Assembly: GCF_000699445.3 (NCBI RefSeq)
Contig: NC_067196.1
Coordinates: forward strand, 22,461,116-22,525,115
Length of the DNA: 64,000 nt
From: Schistosoma haematobium
Lineage: Eukaryota; Platyhelminthes; Trematoda; Strigeidida; Schistosomatidae
Reading direction: 5' to 3'
A model generated the notes under the pieces. That model ran no database searches. It was not told the DNA's origin and saw nothing but the letters and a program-made list of their open reading frames with translations. Positions 50,551-62,830 of this stretch are shown in pieces. How positions within the stretch are numbered: the stretch's first letter is position 1; each line of letters starts with the position of its first letter. The translations under genes were made by a program, and so were the position numbers.

Positions 50551-50565
50551 TCCCAGATAAATATA
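50551..50565. repeat. Target-site duplication, 5' side of the RTE element
   Basis: TCCCAGATAAATATA, identical to 47321-47335. Confidence -1.
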
Positions 50566-50624
50566 GGAGGTATTAATGAAGATATAGGACGAAGTCATAT
50601 ATTTCGCATGCGTTGTTTCAGTGG

Positions 50625-50633
50625 TATAAAAGG
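50625..50633 (+). promoter_or_regulatory. Possible TATA box upstream of the 51-kb gene
   Basis: TATAAAAGG lies 60 bp past the RTE target-site duplication and about 450 bp before the first coding exon I can see. ACAG|GTAACAG at about 50,671 could be a first-exon donor. Sequence match only. Confidence -1.
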
Positions 50634-51077
50634 ACAGTGCCGAAAAACAGGGGAGAACGAAGAGAACAGGTAACAGAACAATGTTCATGATTAGTGAACC
50701 TTAGCCATTTGTAATATAAAATCCATAAGATCTTACATGGAAGTCACATCATTGTCTATTCTGACTCGTCGTATCGTAATAATCAGCAATAAAATGTTTG
50801 GCTTTTCTAAAGAACACATTTAGGTTGAATATAGAACAATTTATTTAATATGAATAAAAGAGATAAGTTGCACACTAAGGACTGCTCCTGCAAGGCTGAG
50901 CCATGCCATCCTATTCACTGATTTTACTATATGTTCCCGCGTTCACCATTCTTGATCTCCTCTTAGTATGACATGTTGAAAGTTTATTTTCCCAGTTATC
51001 TCATGTTTAGCTCTAGGGATTGTGTGGTTAAAACTAATACCACTACGTTACCACTTAGACTTATTTCTTTTTATCAG

Positions 51078-52621
51078 GTCAATTTTCAAGTGGGTATATT
51101 TCAACATGTTAAAGGGTACCAGCCCAAAGTGTGGCTACGAATGGACAAAGGACTATATAAACAGAGAATTCAGAGGAGCCGATGGTTTAAGATGAGGTAT
51201 GTTACCAATATGTAGTAAGAAAACCCAGTATTTGGAAACACGAATGGCTTTTTCATGGCAATTATCACTACACCTTTTATTATTGTAAGTGTTACGGGAG
51301 AAATGTAGACATTTGGCTGATTAAAACCTTTTTATTGTACATCAATAATTTCACTGTGTTTTTGGATGCATTTGTTTTACTTAACCTTTGAACTTGTTTG
51401 TTTATATCATTCCTTTCGGACATTTTGGTTTCTCTCTGTCATTGGTTTGGTATTTGGGAGTTTTTGCTCCGGATATAAATGCTTTCAGTTATAGCATGTT
51501 CGTTATCAAGGATTACGTGGCTGAGAACCAATACCACTACGGGGAAATATATGATCTAAGCTGACCAGCTGTTATGGGGTATGAGCGGCACGGCGTACCC
51601 AATGGTGGTATGCTTGTTTCCACGTTATCAATTAAGGTCGGTACAATAAACCTAACGTAGTCACCATCGATTTCAAAGACTTACAGCGGCACTTATTCTG
51701 AGGATCTACGTACAGCTACAAGTTTTACGATGGATTATCTCGAAACTTCTAACAAAATTACTAAGCTCAATCATTGAACAACTCCTAAATATGACTAATC
51801 ACAAGAAGAAATGCTAATGTCGACTAGTTTTTTATATAACACAAGCCAAAACAACTTCGTAACAAATTGTTGTTCAGAATGATAAGTGTCTCCTGCACAC
51901 CGCGTTAAACAATCTTAATCATAACCAGTAGCCTTATATGTTTGCAAAGCTGACATTTGAATGCCTCTGCAATAAGAGAAGGAAAGAAAATATGCGTTGA
52001 ACCTTTTACTAATTCTTATTCTTTCTATTTTTCAGACACAGGCATCATTTCAATGTTACATTACTGTCAGTCTGATAGCATACACTGCTCGATTTTAGTT
52101 CTATTCAGACTACAACGGTGATTAAGCATACGTACCAGCTTCAAAGGAAACGTGTGGATGAAATAAAAGTTCATGTTTAGAAATGGTATTTCACATATGC
52201 ACGATTTTTCTAACTCAAATCAGCCATGTGGAAAATTCTTTTCCCTTAGGAAAATATTGCTAAATGTTGGAGATATTTAGATGGAAAGCAAACTGTCTGG
52301 TGTGAGTCTGCACGAAAACTGGAATGTGGTGATTTTAGGCAAAAAATAAAAAGTATGCTCCAAAGAGAGACAAGTATGCAAAAATTTCACTTTTCATTAG
52401 GGCTCGCAAAAAGACTATGTATCGAAATTCTGTTGTTTGAATTTGATTCAAATTTCTTCAAAGACCTTGCCTTTATTTTGCTAAGTCTGTTTGCATTCCT
52501 ATATCCTATCTTTTTGTGGCTGGTGACGACGATGCATGTCTGTATTAAAACCGGCAACGCAATCATCTGGCTAATTAGTTCAATTATTACGTGTCTGCTA
52601 GCGACACAAAGTGTAAAATAA
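51078..52621 (+). CDS. Unrecognised multi-exon gene, possibly with C-terminal membrane segments
   Basis: Proposed exons are 51078-51196, 52036-52069 and 52250-52621, all with AG acceptors and GT donors and with matching phases (119, 34 and 372 nt). The first encodes VGIFQHVKGYQPKVWLRMDK and ends RIQRSRWFKMR. The middle one is a 34-nt microexon with a weak donor (TCA|GTCTGA). The last encodes ENIAKCWRYLDGKQTVWCES and later two hydrophobic helices (DLAFILLSLFAFLYPIFLWL and NAIIWLISSIITCLLA), with a stop at 52619-52621. The 5' end is not found. The basic first part has a faint resemblance to mitochondrial ribosomal protein L35, but the membrane-like tail argues against it. Function is unknown and the exon model is tentative. 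Confidence -1.
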
Positions 52622-54261
52622 TACTGTTAACAAGCAAACGTTTCACTACGACATCGTTTATTTTAACCATATCTCAAATTACTGACCGAATTATAAACAG
52701 CGACTTAGCACAACATATTTGAGGTCAGTATTCCTATACTGCTCTTTGATGATTTTTTAGTTCATATGAATCAAATGTTAATGTTATTGTTATAAGTGCT
52801 ATAACTGAGTCTTCAAAAGTTAGAGAAATACATGATGTTTATGAGTCGGTTTATTTATTGCCTACAACGTGCTATAAAATTTTAGATTTTTACGCTTAGT
52901 TAGATTATATTACACTATTATGGATTCAACAGTATTGTTTGCAAGTCAGACTTAGATGAACATCCGTCCAAGCCCGTTTGTTTTGTTTTTCGACCTTTGT
53001 TTTTGAGAACTGCATTAATGTTGCTGGCGAGCTATCCATGTGCTCAATGAACTGAAACCCATGGCTCTTCCAAACTACAAGTAAGGATAAGATCTTTCTA
53101 ACACTCGAATATCGACCAATAAATAACTTCATTTATCCCTGGATACGAGAGAACACGTAAAAAACAATGTAAAAGTCCGGAGTAACGATTTTTCAAATCT
53201 ACTAAATAAATATTTTTTCATTGAATGGGTTATCTGTATAAAAAATTCATCAACTATGTGTGATGTTCCAGTCTTCTATACTTGAAAACAGCGTATTACA
53301 AGCGTAAAAACATCTGATGTTTTATGCTCTTTCAAAGTCCCTAGTATTTTATACTAATATTTGTGCCAGTAATAATTTACACATGTTATGGAAAATTAAC
53401 CAAAATATACGATGTAACGTTTCCCCGAGGCTCGCAAACTAGCATGGTACGCTTTTTGACCAAGTTTGTGAACAGACGCTCGTTGTTTAATTATCATTGG
53501 GCTATATTTTCATCAGATATCACTATGGCACTATCTTCTGTACGATTGTACCATAGTTTTGAACTAAACCTTGTTGTATGATGAAACTCATATAACGCGT
53601 AGGATAGCGGTCCTTTCTGTGCAATATGAATACGGCACCTAGCATTTTCGAACACTTTTCCTCTCGTTTAGTGTTTCAGAACTGCGTATAAGAGCATAAT
53701 TATAAACAGAGATTTCATTTCAATCATCTAAAGTTATCTACATACGCCTTTTGTGAACACGCCAAGGTGGTGAACCCAAATTCGCCGATTAAGAAGATAA
53801 GGTGAATGTTGGAGATCGAAATTGAACCTTGGTGACAATCATGCTCTTATGTGCAGCATCCACTCATTAAAGGAGTAAAAGAATCTCATATATCTCACAT
53901 GTACTGACCATTATTAGACAGATACTACAAATTCAGGGATACATATATTATTCATGACGCAAAACCTGCTCATAAGACCATATGTGTCCTTTTCTTTTAT
54001 CTAATGGTTGTTTATCAAAACGCTAAGTTATCTCCATGTGTCACTAATCACCAACCAAAATCAATATCGGCCTACCTTTCCGTAATGCAACAACTATCAA
54101 AGTCTAAAATACGTACTGTGATAGAATACTTCCGCTATACGCAAAAGAATACAAGCAGCACTAATATTAACCATAGCAATGATAATTTTAAACGACGTTC
54201 GTCACCATACTATATAGACATGAAAATATCTGAGATATATACTAGCCCACACATTCAAAAT
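52622..54261. other. Intergenic or intronic stretch
   Basis: No coding similarity seen. ATG|GTACGC at 53454-53459 is one candidate for the missing start-codon exon of the cofilin gene, because its donor resembles that gene's second intron. This is speculative. Confidence -1.
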
Positions 54262-55116
54262 TAACCCCAGCATTTCAAATCCCAATGTATGTTAATGATC
54301 TTCCAAGTATAGTACAGTCTCCAATGTTATTATACACTGGTGATGTAAAAATCTGGCGAGTAATAACTGAAGACAAAGACGCATGTGCTCTTCAGGCAGA
54401 ATTAAATAACATGATAAACTGGTCCAAAGAGTGGCTGATGCCTATCAACGCGGAAAAGTGTGTCTACATGCACTTTGGGGTTTCAAAGGTTAGTAGTTAC
54501 AACATAAGGTATGTGCCATTACCCGTAGTCCGATCTCATAAGGATTTAGAGGTGACAGTGAGTAGTGATCTTAAGACGACAGCCCATTGCCGGGAGGTCG
54601 CAGTTAAGGGGTTTCGAACCCTCTGGGCTTTAAAACGGACATTCACTAAGTTAGATACTACCATGTTCACCATAGTATACACATCCTTAGTGAGGACTAA
54701 GCTTGAAAACTGCGTTCAGGCTGCAAGCCCCTGTTTAAAAGGTAACTCGGATATCCTAGAAAAAGTACAGAGGGCAGCTACCCATGTAGTTCCAGAACTC
54801 CGGAGTCTATCATACAAACAGCGCTTGAAAAACTGGACCTCTTTACTCTGTCCTATCGCAGATTAAGGGGAGATCTAATTTTGATGTACAGAATACTGAG
54901 AAATGGTTTCGAACTTAAGTTATCCTCTCTTTTTCTACCTACTAGATTGGGAAACCTCAGAGGACATAGCAGGCGAGTAGAAAAGCCAAGAACGGACAAA
55001 ATACCGGCGGCATACAGGTTTTTACACACACACTCACAGAAGCTTACTAGAAAAGGAATAACATAGACTGTAGGCCTTCTGTCCTTACTACACAAATCTG
55101 AATCTGAAATCTGAAA
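54262..55116 (+). mobile_element. CR1-like non-LTR retrotransposon, 5'-truncated 3' part
   Basis: The RT end reads YVNDLPSIVQSPMLL followed by YTGDVKIWRV, so the catalytic YADD-type box is mutated to YTGD. Then come INAEKCVYMHFG, LWALKRTFTKLD and LENCVQAASPCLKG. A frameshift near 54,845 leads to RGDLILMYRILRNGFELK and GNLRGHSRRVEKPR. It ends in a short tandem tail (AATCTGA-type units, 55,096-55,117), as CR1 elements do. It lies directly upstream of the cofilin exons, same strand. Confidence -1.
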
Positions 55117-55317
55117 TCAAATGCCCGCCCTGAACCGAGCTGACCAAGGTCGTTGGAGTAAATGTACGGGCGGATTTGAAAGTATATTGCGCTTTCTTGT
55201 GTAATCGAGTCTGAACGTCACTTAAAATGGTTTGTAGTTTATTTATGTGTATCTTGTGAATACATAAATATTTTTGTTTTAAGACCCACAAAATCTAACA
55301 TTACTTTGTTGTATTAG

Positions 55318-55787
55318 AGTACTGGAGTAAAATGCCACAGGTCATGCATCGAAGCATTTGAATGCTTGAAGCGTTATAAGAAGCACCGATACATCCTCTT
55401 CCATATTGAAGATGATAAAGAAATAAAAGTCCTTTGTCAAGCTGATAGAAGTAACCACCAATTAATTTCTTTACTAGTAGCGGAAACGTATCATAATTTC
55501 AAGGATAGTTTATTAAAAAAGATGGATGAAGGTGAAGGATGTTATGCAGTTTATGATTACGAAGCCGAAGGAAAATTACCTACTCTAATATTCGTTTCAT
55601 GGTACGTCTGTTTGCGCCATAGTTACATATGTCTAGGGTTCCGTCTACACTGGATGTTAAAAAGAGAATGATATATGCTGCTTCAAAAAGTGTATTAAAA
55701 TCGAGTTTGATTGGTATTAAACACGAAGTTGAGGCAAATGATGTGGACGAAATCGAGGAGGAAGAACTGCGCAAGAAAGCTTCATAA
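55318..55787 (+). CDS. ADF/cofilin, actin-depolymerising factor
   Basis: Exons 55318-55601 and 55637-55787 encode 144 residues plus a start Met expected from an upstream exon (total about 145 aa, the usual size for the family). Visible blocks are STGVKCHRSCIEAFECLKR, KKHRYILFHIEDDKEIKVL, YAVYDYEAEGKLPTLIFVSW and VPSTLDVKKRMIYAASK, the last being the long actin-binding helix (family pattern W-x-P-D-x-A-x-V-K-x-K-M). In the family it severs and depolymerises actin filaments in the cytoplasm. The Ser next to the expected Met is in the place of the regulatory Ser phosphorylated by LIM kinases. An intron after the initiator ATG is common in animal cofilins and fits the acceptor TTGTATTAG|AGT. The ATG exon is unresolved (candidates 55227-55229 and 53454-53456). 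Confidence -1.
55602..55636 (+). other. 35-nt intron in the ADF/cofilin gene
   Basis: GTACGTCTG...GTCTAG. Removing it restores SW|VPSTLDVKKRM in frame, splitting the Trp codon (TG|G). Reading through gives a frame with no cofilin similarity and an early stop. Confidence -1.
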
Positions 55788-58670
55788 CTGTTCATCTTAG
55801 TTGTATGTTTCGAAAATTCACATGGATTTTCTCATTTGCGGGTTAGTGCATTTTCAGAGACCTCTCACTCGTCAAACTTGTACTTTCATTTCTAATTTTG
55901 ATGATAGTCTGTCATACACATCCGTTTTTCAATCCTTTGGTCCAATGTACGCTTCTAATATATGTAAACTCCGGAATTCAGCTCCATCGCCCCGTGCATT
56001 ATAAATATTTATGCTTAGTTGATTGAACCTTATTTATTCTAATTCTTGCTCCTACCTGGTCTATTAAAGTCTTAATTGTTAAATTTCTAAAGACTCTAAC
56101 TCAAGAAGTTTAATAACATCAAGTTACTATTAGAGCTGATACTTGTTTTCTACGCATGTCTAATGATTGTACCATTAATTTTTGGTCATAAAGTGATCTC
56201 CGTGTTCTGATTCACACTTTTCTGTGGTATCCGTGGAGTAGAAAATACTCCTGAATGTGTTGATGAAGCTCCCAATCTCGTATTTTTTTTTACCTGTATA
56301 GTAATATTGCGAAACATACTTTTTGGTCAGTGATTATCTGAATAAGATAGGGGTCGTCATATATTTGTCTATGGTCTGGTTTTTCGGGAAGCAAATCACT
56401 TATTTTCGTTGCTATTGGTATTCTAGATTGTAAAGCTCTACATCAACCACATGATAATTTGACTAGTACTATTTGTCACTTTACTAACTCTGAACTGATG
56501 ACATTAGGTACGAGACACAAGAAGCGCTTAGTTCACGTGCTGGCCCTGAAAATTTCAACAAATTTACTTACGTCTTATGAGCGTTATAAATTTTGAATGA
56601 GACTGGATTTTACATCTTGGGACTGTCGTTTTTCTGAATACACGTTGCACATGGCAAACTCGTATGTGATGAATGTTTTTCGAATCATTACTAATCATAA
56701 TTTAAAGCTACTGTGGTTCGTCAAACTTTATAATTTTTCGTATGATCTTATTGATTGTACCGTGACATCGTTTCTTTCAAAGCTAGCCCTATTTTAGTAA
56801 CTATTACCTAGAATAATCGTTTGTCATTGTCTGTCCGTCTTTTCTAATCTTCCTTGAAACCTCATGGAATTTTCGCATTTTTCGAGTTACCAATGTAACA
56901 CGATTATTCTTCTGCAAAACTATTGAAAAAGGTAAAATTGTTTGGCAAGCGACAAGCTTAAGTCATTTGATTGTAAATATGTAACAGAAATTATACCTTA
57001 GGTACTCCATATGTTTTTGTTTATCTTTTCATCCTGCAGTAATGAAGGATAGATGTTTGGTTGCATACATTATGACAGATCTCTGCATAAGAATTTAGGC
57101 CTGACTATCTCTGTGATATAAACACAAATTCATTTTTAATCGTCCTCGTTTCTGGTTGTAATTAAGTTCTCTTACCTAGTTAATTTAAACAATTTCTTCT
57201 TACTGTTCTTATTATGGGTGATAGTAAGAATACATTGACTTGTATCATTAAAATGTAAGAGCTGTATTGATCTGCTTTTCTTGTTATTCCCACTAATATT
57301 TAATGTTTTATTCTAATAATTACCATTAAGGAGTTCAGGCGTTTCAAATATGATTACGTTAAGCTAGTGAAATTACCTGTTTTATTGTAGAACTCTTTAA
57401 TCAGGATAATCATTCAAGTATTGACTGAAACTTACGTATCATAGTATTCTTGTCTAAGGGTTTTCATTGGTTTATATTCCAATTTTCTTCACAATCTTGA
57501 GTGTGATGAATTTATATTTACGCTTAAACTTAATTCACAATTAGTTTGAATTCACTACTAACCTTTTTTTAAGATAAGCGAAATCATATTTATACGAAAA
57601 CATGTAGATAACAGTTTACGATTCACTAAAATGCTTTTTCTTAGCAATCAAACTGGCGTTAGTTCAACCTGAAGCAATTTTAGAATTGTAATGCAAAGAT
57701 GTATTGTCATGTGAAGTTTTCAAATGTGTCACAATGTGATCTTACCATATTGACTTTAGTCTTCAATTTTAACTCGTGATTCTAACTGAAAATGTTTTTC
57801 AAGAAATTAAAGTTTTACGAATGATTCTACAAACTTTGTTCATTTCATTTCCTCCAGTTTCTTGTATTATGAGTTAAACTGCAGTTCAATGGAGTATTTT
57901 TAAAATTTATTGTCGACTAATTTGAAAAAAATCTGGTCTAAATAATCACTGAAGCTGTTAAGCAGTAGTTTAAATATCTACTTTATAAAATTCGCCATCC
58001 TATACTTCAATAAGCAAGTTATGTAATGTATGAGTTCCGTTAAATTAACAATTTTTTATTGTTTTCGTAATCAAAGAAAGACCAAACCAAAGGTGTTTGT
58101 CTACTTGGGATCGAGAAGTAGACCAGTCATGTGACGCTTCTAAATTTGTTTTATTGTTTGCCAGCCAAACTCTTGACGAGGATTTTATTTTGCAACTAAA
58201 TGAGACAAATTTGACTGACATTCCATTACAATGACACAACAATAACTTGTTTACCTTAGTAACACTGTAAGTTATTACTTTTACATACCACGAAAAAGAA
58301 GTAATCATTTTCGTTTTTGTCTTCGGGGTGCTTTTAACCTGATGTCACTATGCAAAAATTATTTGAAAAAGTAGATGATTGTCCTGAATAGATAATCTCA
58401 GTAACGACTTTGTAATTATTTATCAATACATCTGTATATCTTCAGAAAGTGGAGATATTAAGTTTACCAGGAGTCTTGTATCTTGTATGATAGGTAATCC
58501 TCATTGTTAGATTTATTAAATATTTCAAAATATTAGTCTGACAGACAGTACCCGGCCATTTCTATTATTCCTACTACATCGACTATCAACCTTATACTTC
58601 CCCCTCAAGTGTCACTATCGCCAACGATTCTAGTGTGCCGAATACTATCCCAAGTCTACTAAAACTTCTC
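55788..58670. other. Downstream of ADF/cofilin; no gene seen
   Basis: AT-rich sequence with only short frames (up to 87 aa) and no recognisable domains. The cofilin 3'UTR should begin here. Confidence -1.
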
Positions 58671-58674
58671 CAAA

Positions 58675-61300
58675 CTGCACATTGGTGCCTTCGACGTACT
58701 TACCTTATGTGAAATCAACCGGCAGGCCTCATTAAGACCCTAGAATCTGGTACGATTGATGTATGCTGTGTTCCCGAAACACGCACACAGGATCCTAGTG
58801 TAGTCATTCACTTGGCCTCATCTAGTCAAAACGGGAAGCCGACGAGATATATCCTCTATTTATCTGGCGATCTGACGGCAAGTTCTTGTGGGCTGGCGGG
58901 TGTAGGCATAGCACTAAATATGAGTGCACAGCAAGCACTTTTACAATAGATCACTGTTAACAGTCGCCTATGTTCTGTTCGGCTAAATGGCTCCGTAAGA
59001 ACCCTAAAGGATAGGAACACACGTTGTTGCCATTTCGTCATTTGTGCCTACACTCCCACTGCAGCGCGGATGAAGTGTAAGATGAATTTTACAGAAAGCT
59101 TCCAGAACTTCAAAAAGCTAAGTATTCAGACATAGTACTCGTGGCAAGTGACTTTCGTGCTCAAATAGGTAGCTTAAACCAAACAGAAAGACATTTGGGT
59201 GGATATTTTGCTATTCCGGTTTAATGAACAGATAATGGTGATCATCTGTTGCAAGTGTGCTAAGACAATCGTTTATTTTTATCAAGCACATAAGGAGACA
59301 TCGTCTAACATGGTAACCTCCTGCACCAAACCAACGATGGACTCATGTTGACATCAGTCATCGTTGGAGAGGCTCTACAGAAGACTGCCGCATGTTCTGG
59401 GATGCATGTTTAGACTCTGATTCTTCTCTAATACAAGCACACATTTCTTTGCTGCACCTCACTGGACGCTCAAAAGTCACATTGAGAAGACCCATTAGAG
59501 TTGCACTCAGTGACGAGAAAACCAAGATTAGATTCCAGGAACAACTGAGGTCACACTAAGCCAATTTCGAAAACGAAACTGACCACGATGTTGCTTCGAA
59601 AGATATACAGACAGCTGCGGAAACAGCAGCTACATCTGTAGGTGATTTGAACCAAAGGGCTACGAAAAACCAGTGGAGTTTTGCGACATCTATTGCACTG
59701 AAAGAATCGTAAACTTATCCTATCAGGATCCGAACACGATGAAGAGTGAAAGCAAATCCGACCTAGGTTAACCAGAAGTCTAAGGAACGATCGTGAATAG
59801 TGGTGGGCAATGAAAGCGAAAGAGATGGAAAAGGCAGCGATTGTAGGTAATACAAGACAGCTTTTCAGACTAATAAAAGAAACTGAAATTAAGAAGTCCA
59901 ATGAGACAATCTCGGAAAAAAGACGGCACTTATCTGCTCGCAGTCCAGACCTTTAGAACTATGGGCGAAACATCTTAAGGAGCAGTTCAGCTACTCATCA
60001 TTTCCGAATAGCCTGAATAGAACATTGAAATAGGCCCCCGACTCTAGTTGAAGTTCGAAAAGCTATGGCTAATCAGAGATGAGGAAGAGCAGATGTATCG
60101 GCTCCAGAGGTCTTTAAGTATGGTGGTTCAATTTCAACGATTAGGTTGATTAATATTTTAGCTGAAATCTGGGAGTTGGACGTAATCCAATCTGACTGGT
60201 CACAATCACTTATCGTCCCAATATATAAGAGAGGGTCAAAATCATCCTGTGACAACCATAGAGGGATTAGTTTGACTAATATAGTATCTAGAATACTAGC
60301 CTCGATGATCATCGGACGCCTAACTAAGACTTGTGAACTGCAAACACGATAAAATCAGGCTGGCTTTAGACCTGGTCGTGGGTGCACCGACCACACGTTC
60401 ACCATACGTCAGGTTTTAGAACACAGGCACGCTTATCAGCGCCGGACAATTATAGTTTTTCTTGACTTAAAAGCAGCATTTGACTTTGTAGACCGAGAGG
60501 TTCTGTGGCAATGTCTGTCATTGAAAGGAGTACCTCAGTACATAAGCCTTTTGAAGGCTCTTTACTCGAACACTACTAATTACGTGAGAGCCTGTGGTGA
60601 ACCGTCATTTGATTTTGCAACCTCAAGTGGTGTCCGTCAAGGCTGTCCACTATCTTCATTTCTGTTCAATTTTATCAAAGACCTACTGCTGAAAATAACG
60701 TTTTCGTCGTCTGAATGTTCGGGAACCGATCTCCTACCAGAAGGTTTGCTTATTAATTTGGAATACGCAGATGACATAGTCCTGTTTGGTAAATACGCTG
60801 ATAAAATGCAATCTTTAAGTAGCACTGAGCAACAACGTTTGGGATATGTTTCTCCCCCTCTAAATGCAGATTGTTGCTTGAGGACTGACCTGCATCAACA
60901 CCTGAACTAAGGATAGGAAGTGAAGTAGTCAAACGCGTCGACAACTTCACTTATCTTGGAAGTCTGATCAGCCTCAATGGGTTGGTGTCGGGAGAAATAT
61001 CAGCACGGATTCGTAAAGCTCGTTGAGCTTTTGCCAACTTACGTCACCTATGGCGAAGGCGAGATATCCGTCTATCAATTAAGGGACGAGTATACTGCTC
61101 AGTAGTTCATTCTGTTCTACTTTACGGCTGCGAAACATGGCCATTAAGAGTAGAAGATACTCGTAAGCTACTAGTATTTGACCACAGATGCCTTAGAAAT
61201 ATTGCATGCATCTACTGGGATCACTGGGTAATTAATATTGAGGTTAGACGCAGGATATTAGGGAATGATGGCAAATCAGTTGATGAGGTGATGAGATGAC
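58675..61300 (+). mobile_element. RTE-like retrotransposon (Perere/SR3-like), nearly full-length but decayed
   Basis: AP-endonuclease remnants at about 58,680-59,350 (VCCVSETRTQDP, VNSRLCSVRLNGS) parallel the endonuclease at 63,625-62,831. RT at about 60,050-60,910 shows QAGFRPGRGCTDHTF, FLDLKAAFDFVDRE, GVRQGCPLSSFLF and EYADDIVLFGKY, with the YADD box intact. The C-terminal part has RVDNFTYLGSLISLN, LLYGCETWPLRVED and DHRCLRNIACIYW. Multiple stops and frameshifts interrupt it. Confidence -1.
60146..60910 (+). pseudogene. Reverse-transcriptase region of the 58.7-61.3 kb element
   Basis: Two open segments (60146-60352 and 60521-60910) are separated by a stop at about 60,350. NHRGISLTNIVSRILASMII and the downstream AAFDFVDREVLW, GVRQGCPLS and YADD blocks give RT palm motifs in order. 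Not functional as read. Confidence -1.
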
Positions 61301-61768
61301 TACAACAAAGATAAAGTAAATAAGCACATGTCAAAAACACATTGCAAATGAAGAACGGAGTGTCTTGATTGATCACGTTTCGTAGAACGACCTAGTAAGC
61401 AATGCTGATGTTGGACAAATAATATCAGTCTATGAAATGATTGACTGTCGGACTGAGTTGTGTTTTATTTATTTATTTGAACACATAAATATTGGTACAA
61501 GTGGGCACCAAATATATGTGCGCCACACAAAATAATGAGAATTCGAAGAGAAAAAAGTAATAACGAACAGATTAGTGTAAGGTAGCGTAATAATAATAAT
61601 GATAATAATAATGGGGGAAACGGAAAGGTACAATCCGAAGAAATCTTTCAGTTAAGGAAGTCACGTTCACTTTTATGAAGAAAGTAAAATAAAGTTACAG
61701 CAGGATCACCACTGGCATCTATTCTGAGCCATATCTGATAAAGTCTCTAACCACTGTGTGGCACTATC

Positions 61769-62320
61769 TCAAGCAGCCCAACCAGGGAGTCGTAAAGGAC
61801 CAACAGAAGTCAGTCTTGTGCAGCTTTCTTCCATACCACGACACCATGTCATACACTGACCACCTCTCCACTTCTTCCAACCAGTCCCAGAGTTGGCAAA
61901 TAATGCACGACGTGGGATTCGCTGGGACGACATTCGTAGTACATGTCCAAGCCACCGAAGTCGGTGTTTCAAGGTGGTGACACCAATTGCATTATCATCT
62001 CTGTGCCCGAACACACGATACCGAACCTCTGCATTACTAACATGGTGTCGCCATTGAATGTCAGCAATCCTTCGGAGACAACGATGATCAAACACAGAGA
62101 GTCGTCTAACATCGTCAACTCGGAGAGGCCAGGTTTCACAAGCATAGAGCGAGACTGCTCTCACCGACGCTTTGTAGATCCGACCTTTTACAACCAGACT
62201 AACATCACGAAGGCGCCAAAGATGGCCCAGATTGGCATAAGCCGCTCTGGCTTTCACCGAACGTGAATTGATCTCATCACTCACGCCACCACCAGCACTT
62301 ATGCAGCTACCCAGATGCAC
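61769..62320 (-). pseudogene. C-terminal domain of the 61.5-64 kb RTE-like element
   Basis: 183 aa with LYACETWPLRVDDVRRLSVF, DHRCLRRIADIQWRHHVSNA and RLRWLGHVLRMSSQRIPRRA, the region after RT in RTE-type elements. It joins the endonuclease part after loss of the RT palm. Confidence -1.
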
Positions 62321-62830
62321 GAACTTTTATCTGTTCAGTACAGAGAGTGAGTGCAGAATCAGGTTCTTACCAGTCCTGTAGAAGTGCTTTGCACTTTGAA
62401 GGTGCAAAGCACATACCATATGTACGGACATTGATTGCCAACTGATTAAGTGGGGATTGCATGGCTTGGGCATAATCGCACAGTTAGACAATATCATTCA
62501 CATACTCATAGTCGAAAAGTCTGTCTCCAAGTAACAGATACATAACACCACTACATCCATACATTAAAATCTGTTTCCAGAACGTCATCGATCGCAAAGT
62601 TGAAGAGGAATGGTGAGATTTGTCAGTCCTGTCAAACCATGCCGTCATGCAACTGAAACTAATGCTCATCTATACTTTTCGGTGGAATGGTAGCTAGCTT
62701 AGAAACTAGCTCGGTTCGATACTTACTTGCAACAGAAGTTGCAACCAGCTTGCTGACATCAATCTTTTGGTGGCGGTCACTTCATTGGCCACTGAAATGT
62801 AAGGTAAGATTGGCGCAGACCAAGGCATGA

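Noticed and set aside
51078..52340. Mitochondrial ribosomal protein L35
   Set aside because: Only a loose W-L-R...K-G...R-x-R pattern fits, and the membrane-like tail does not; too weak to name.
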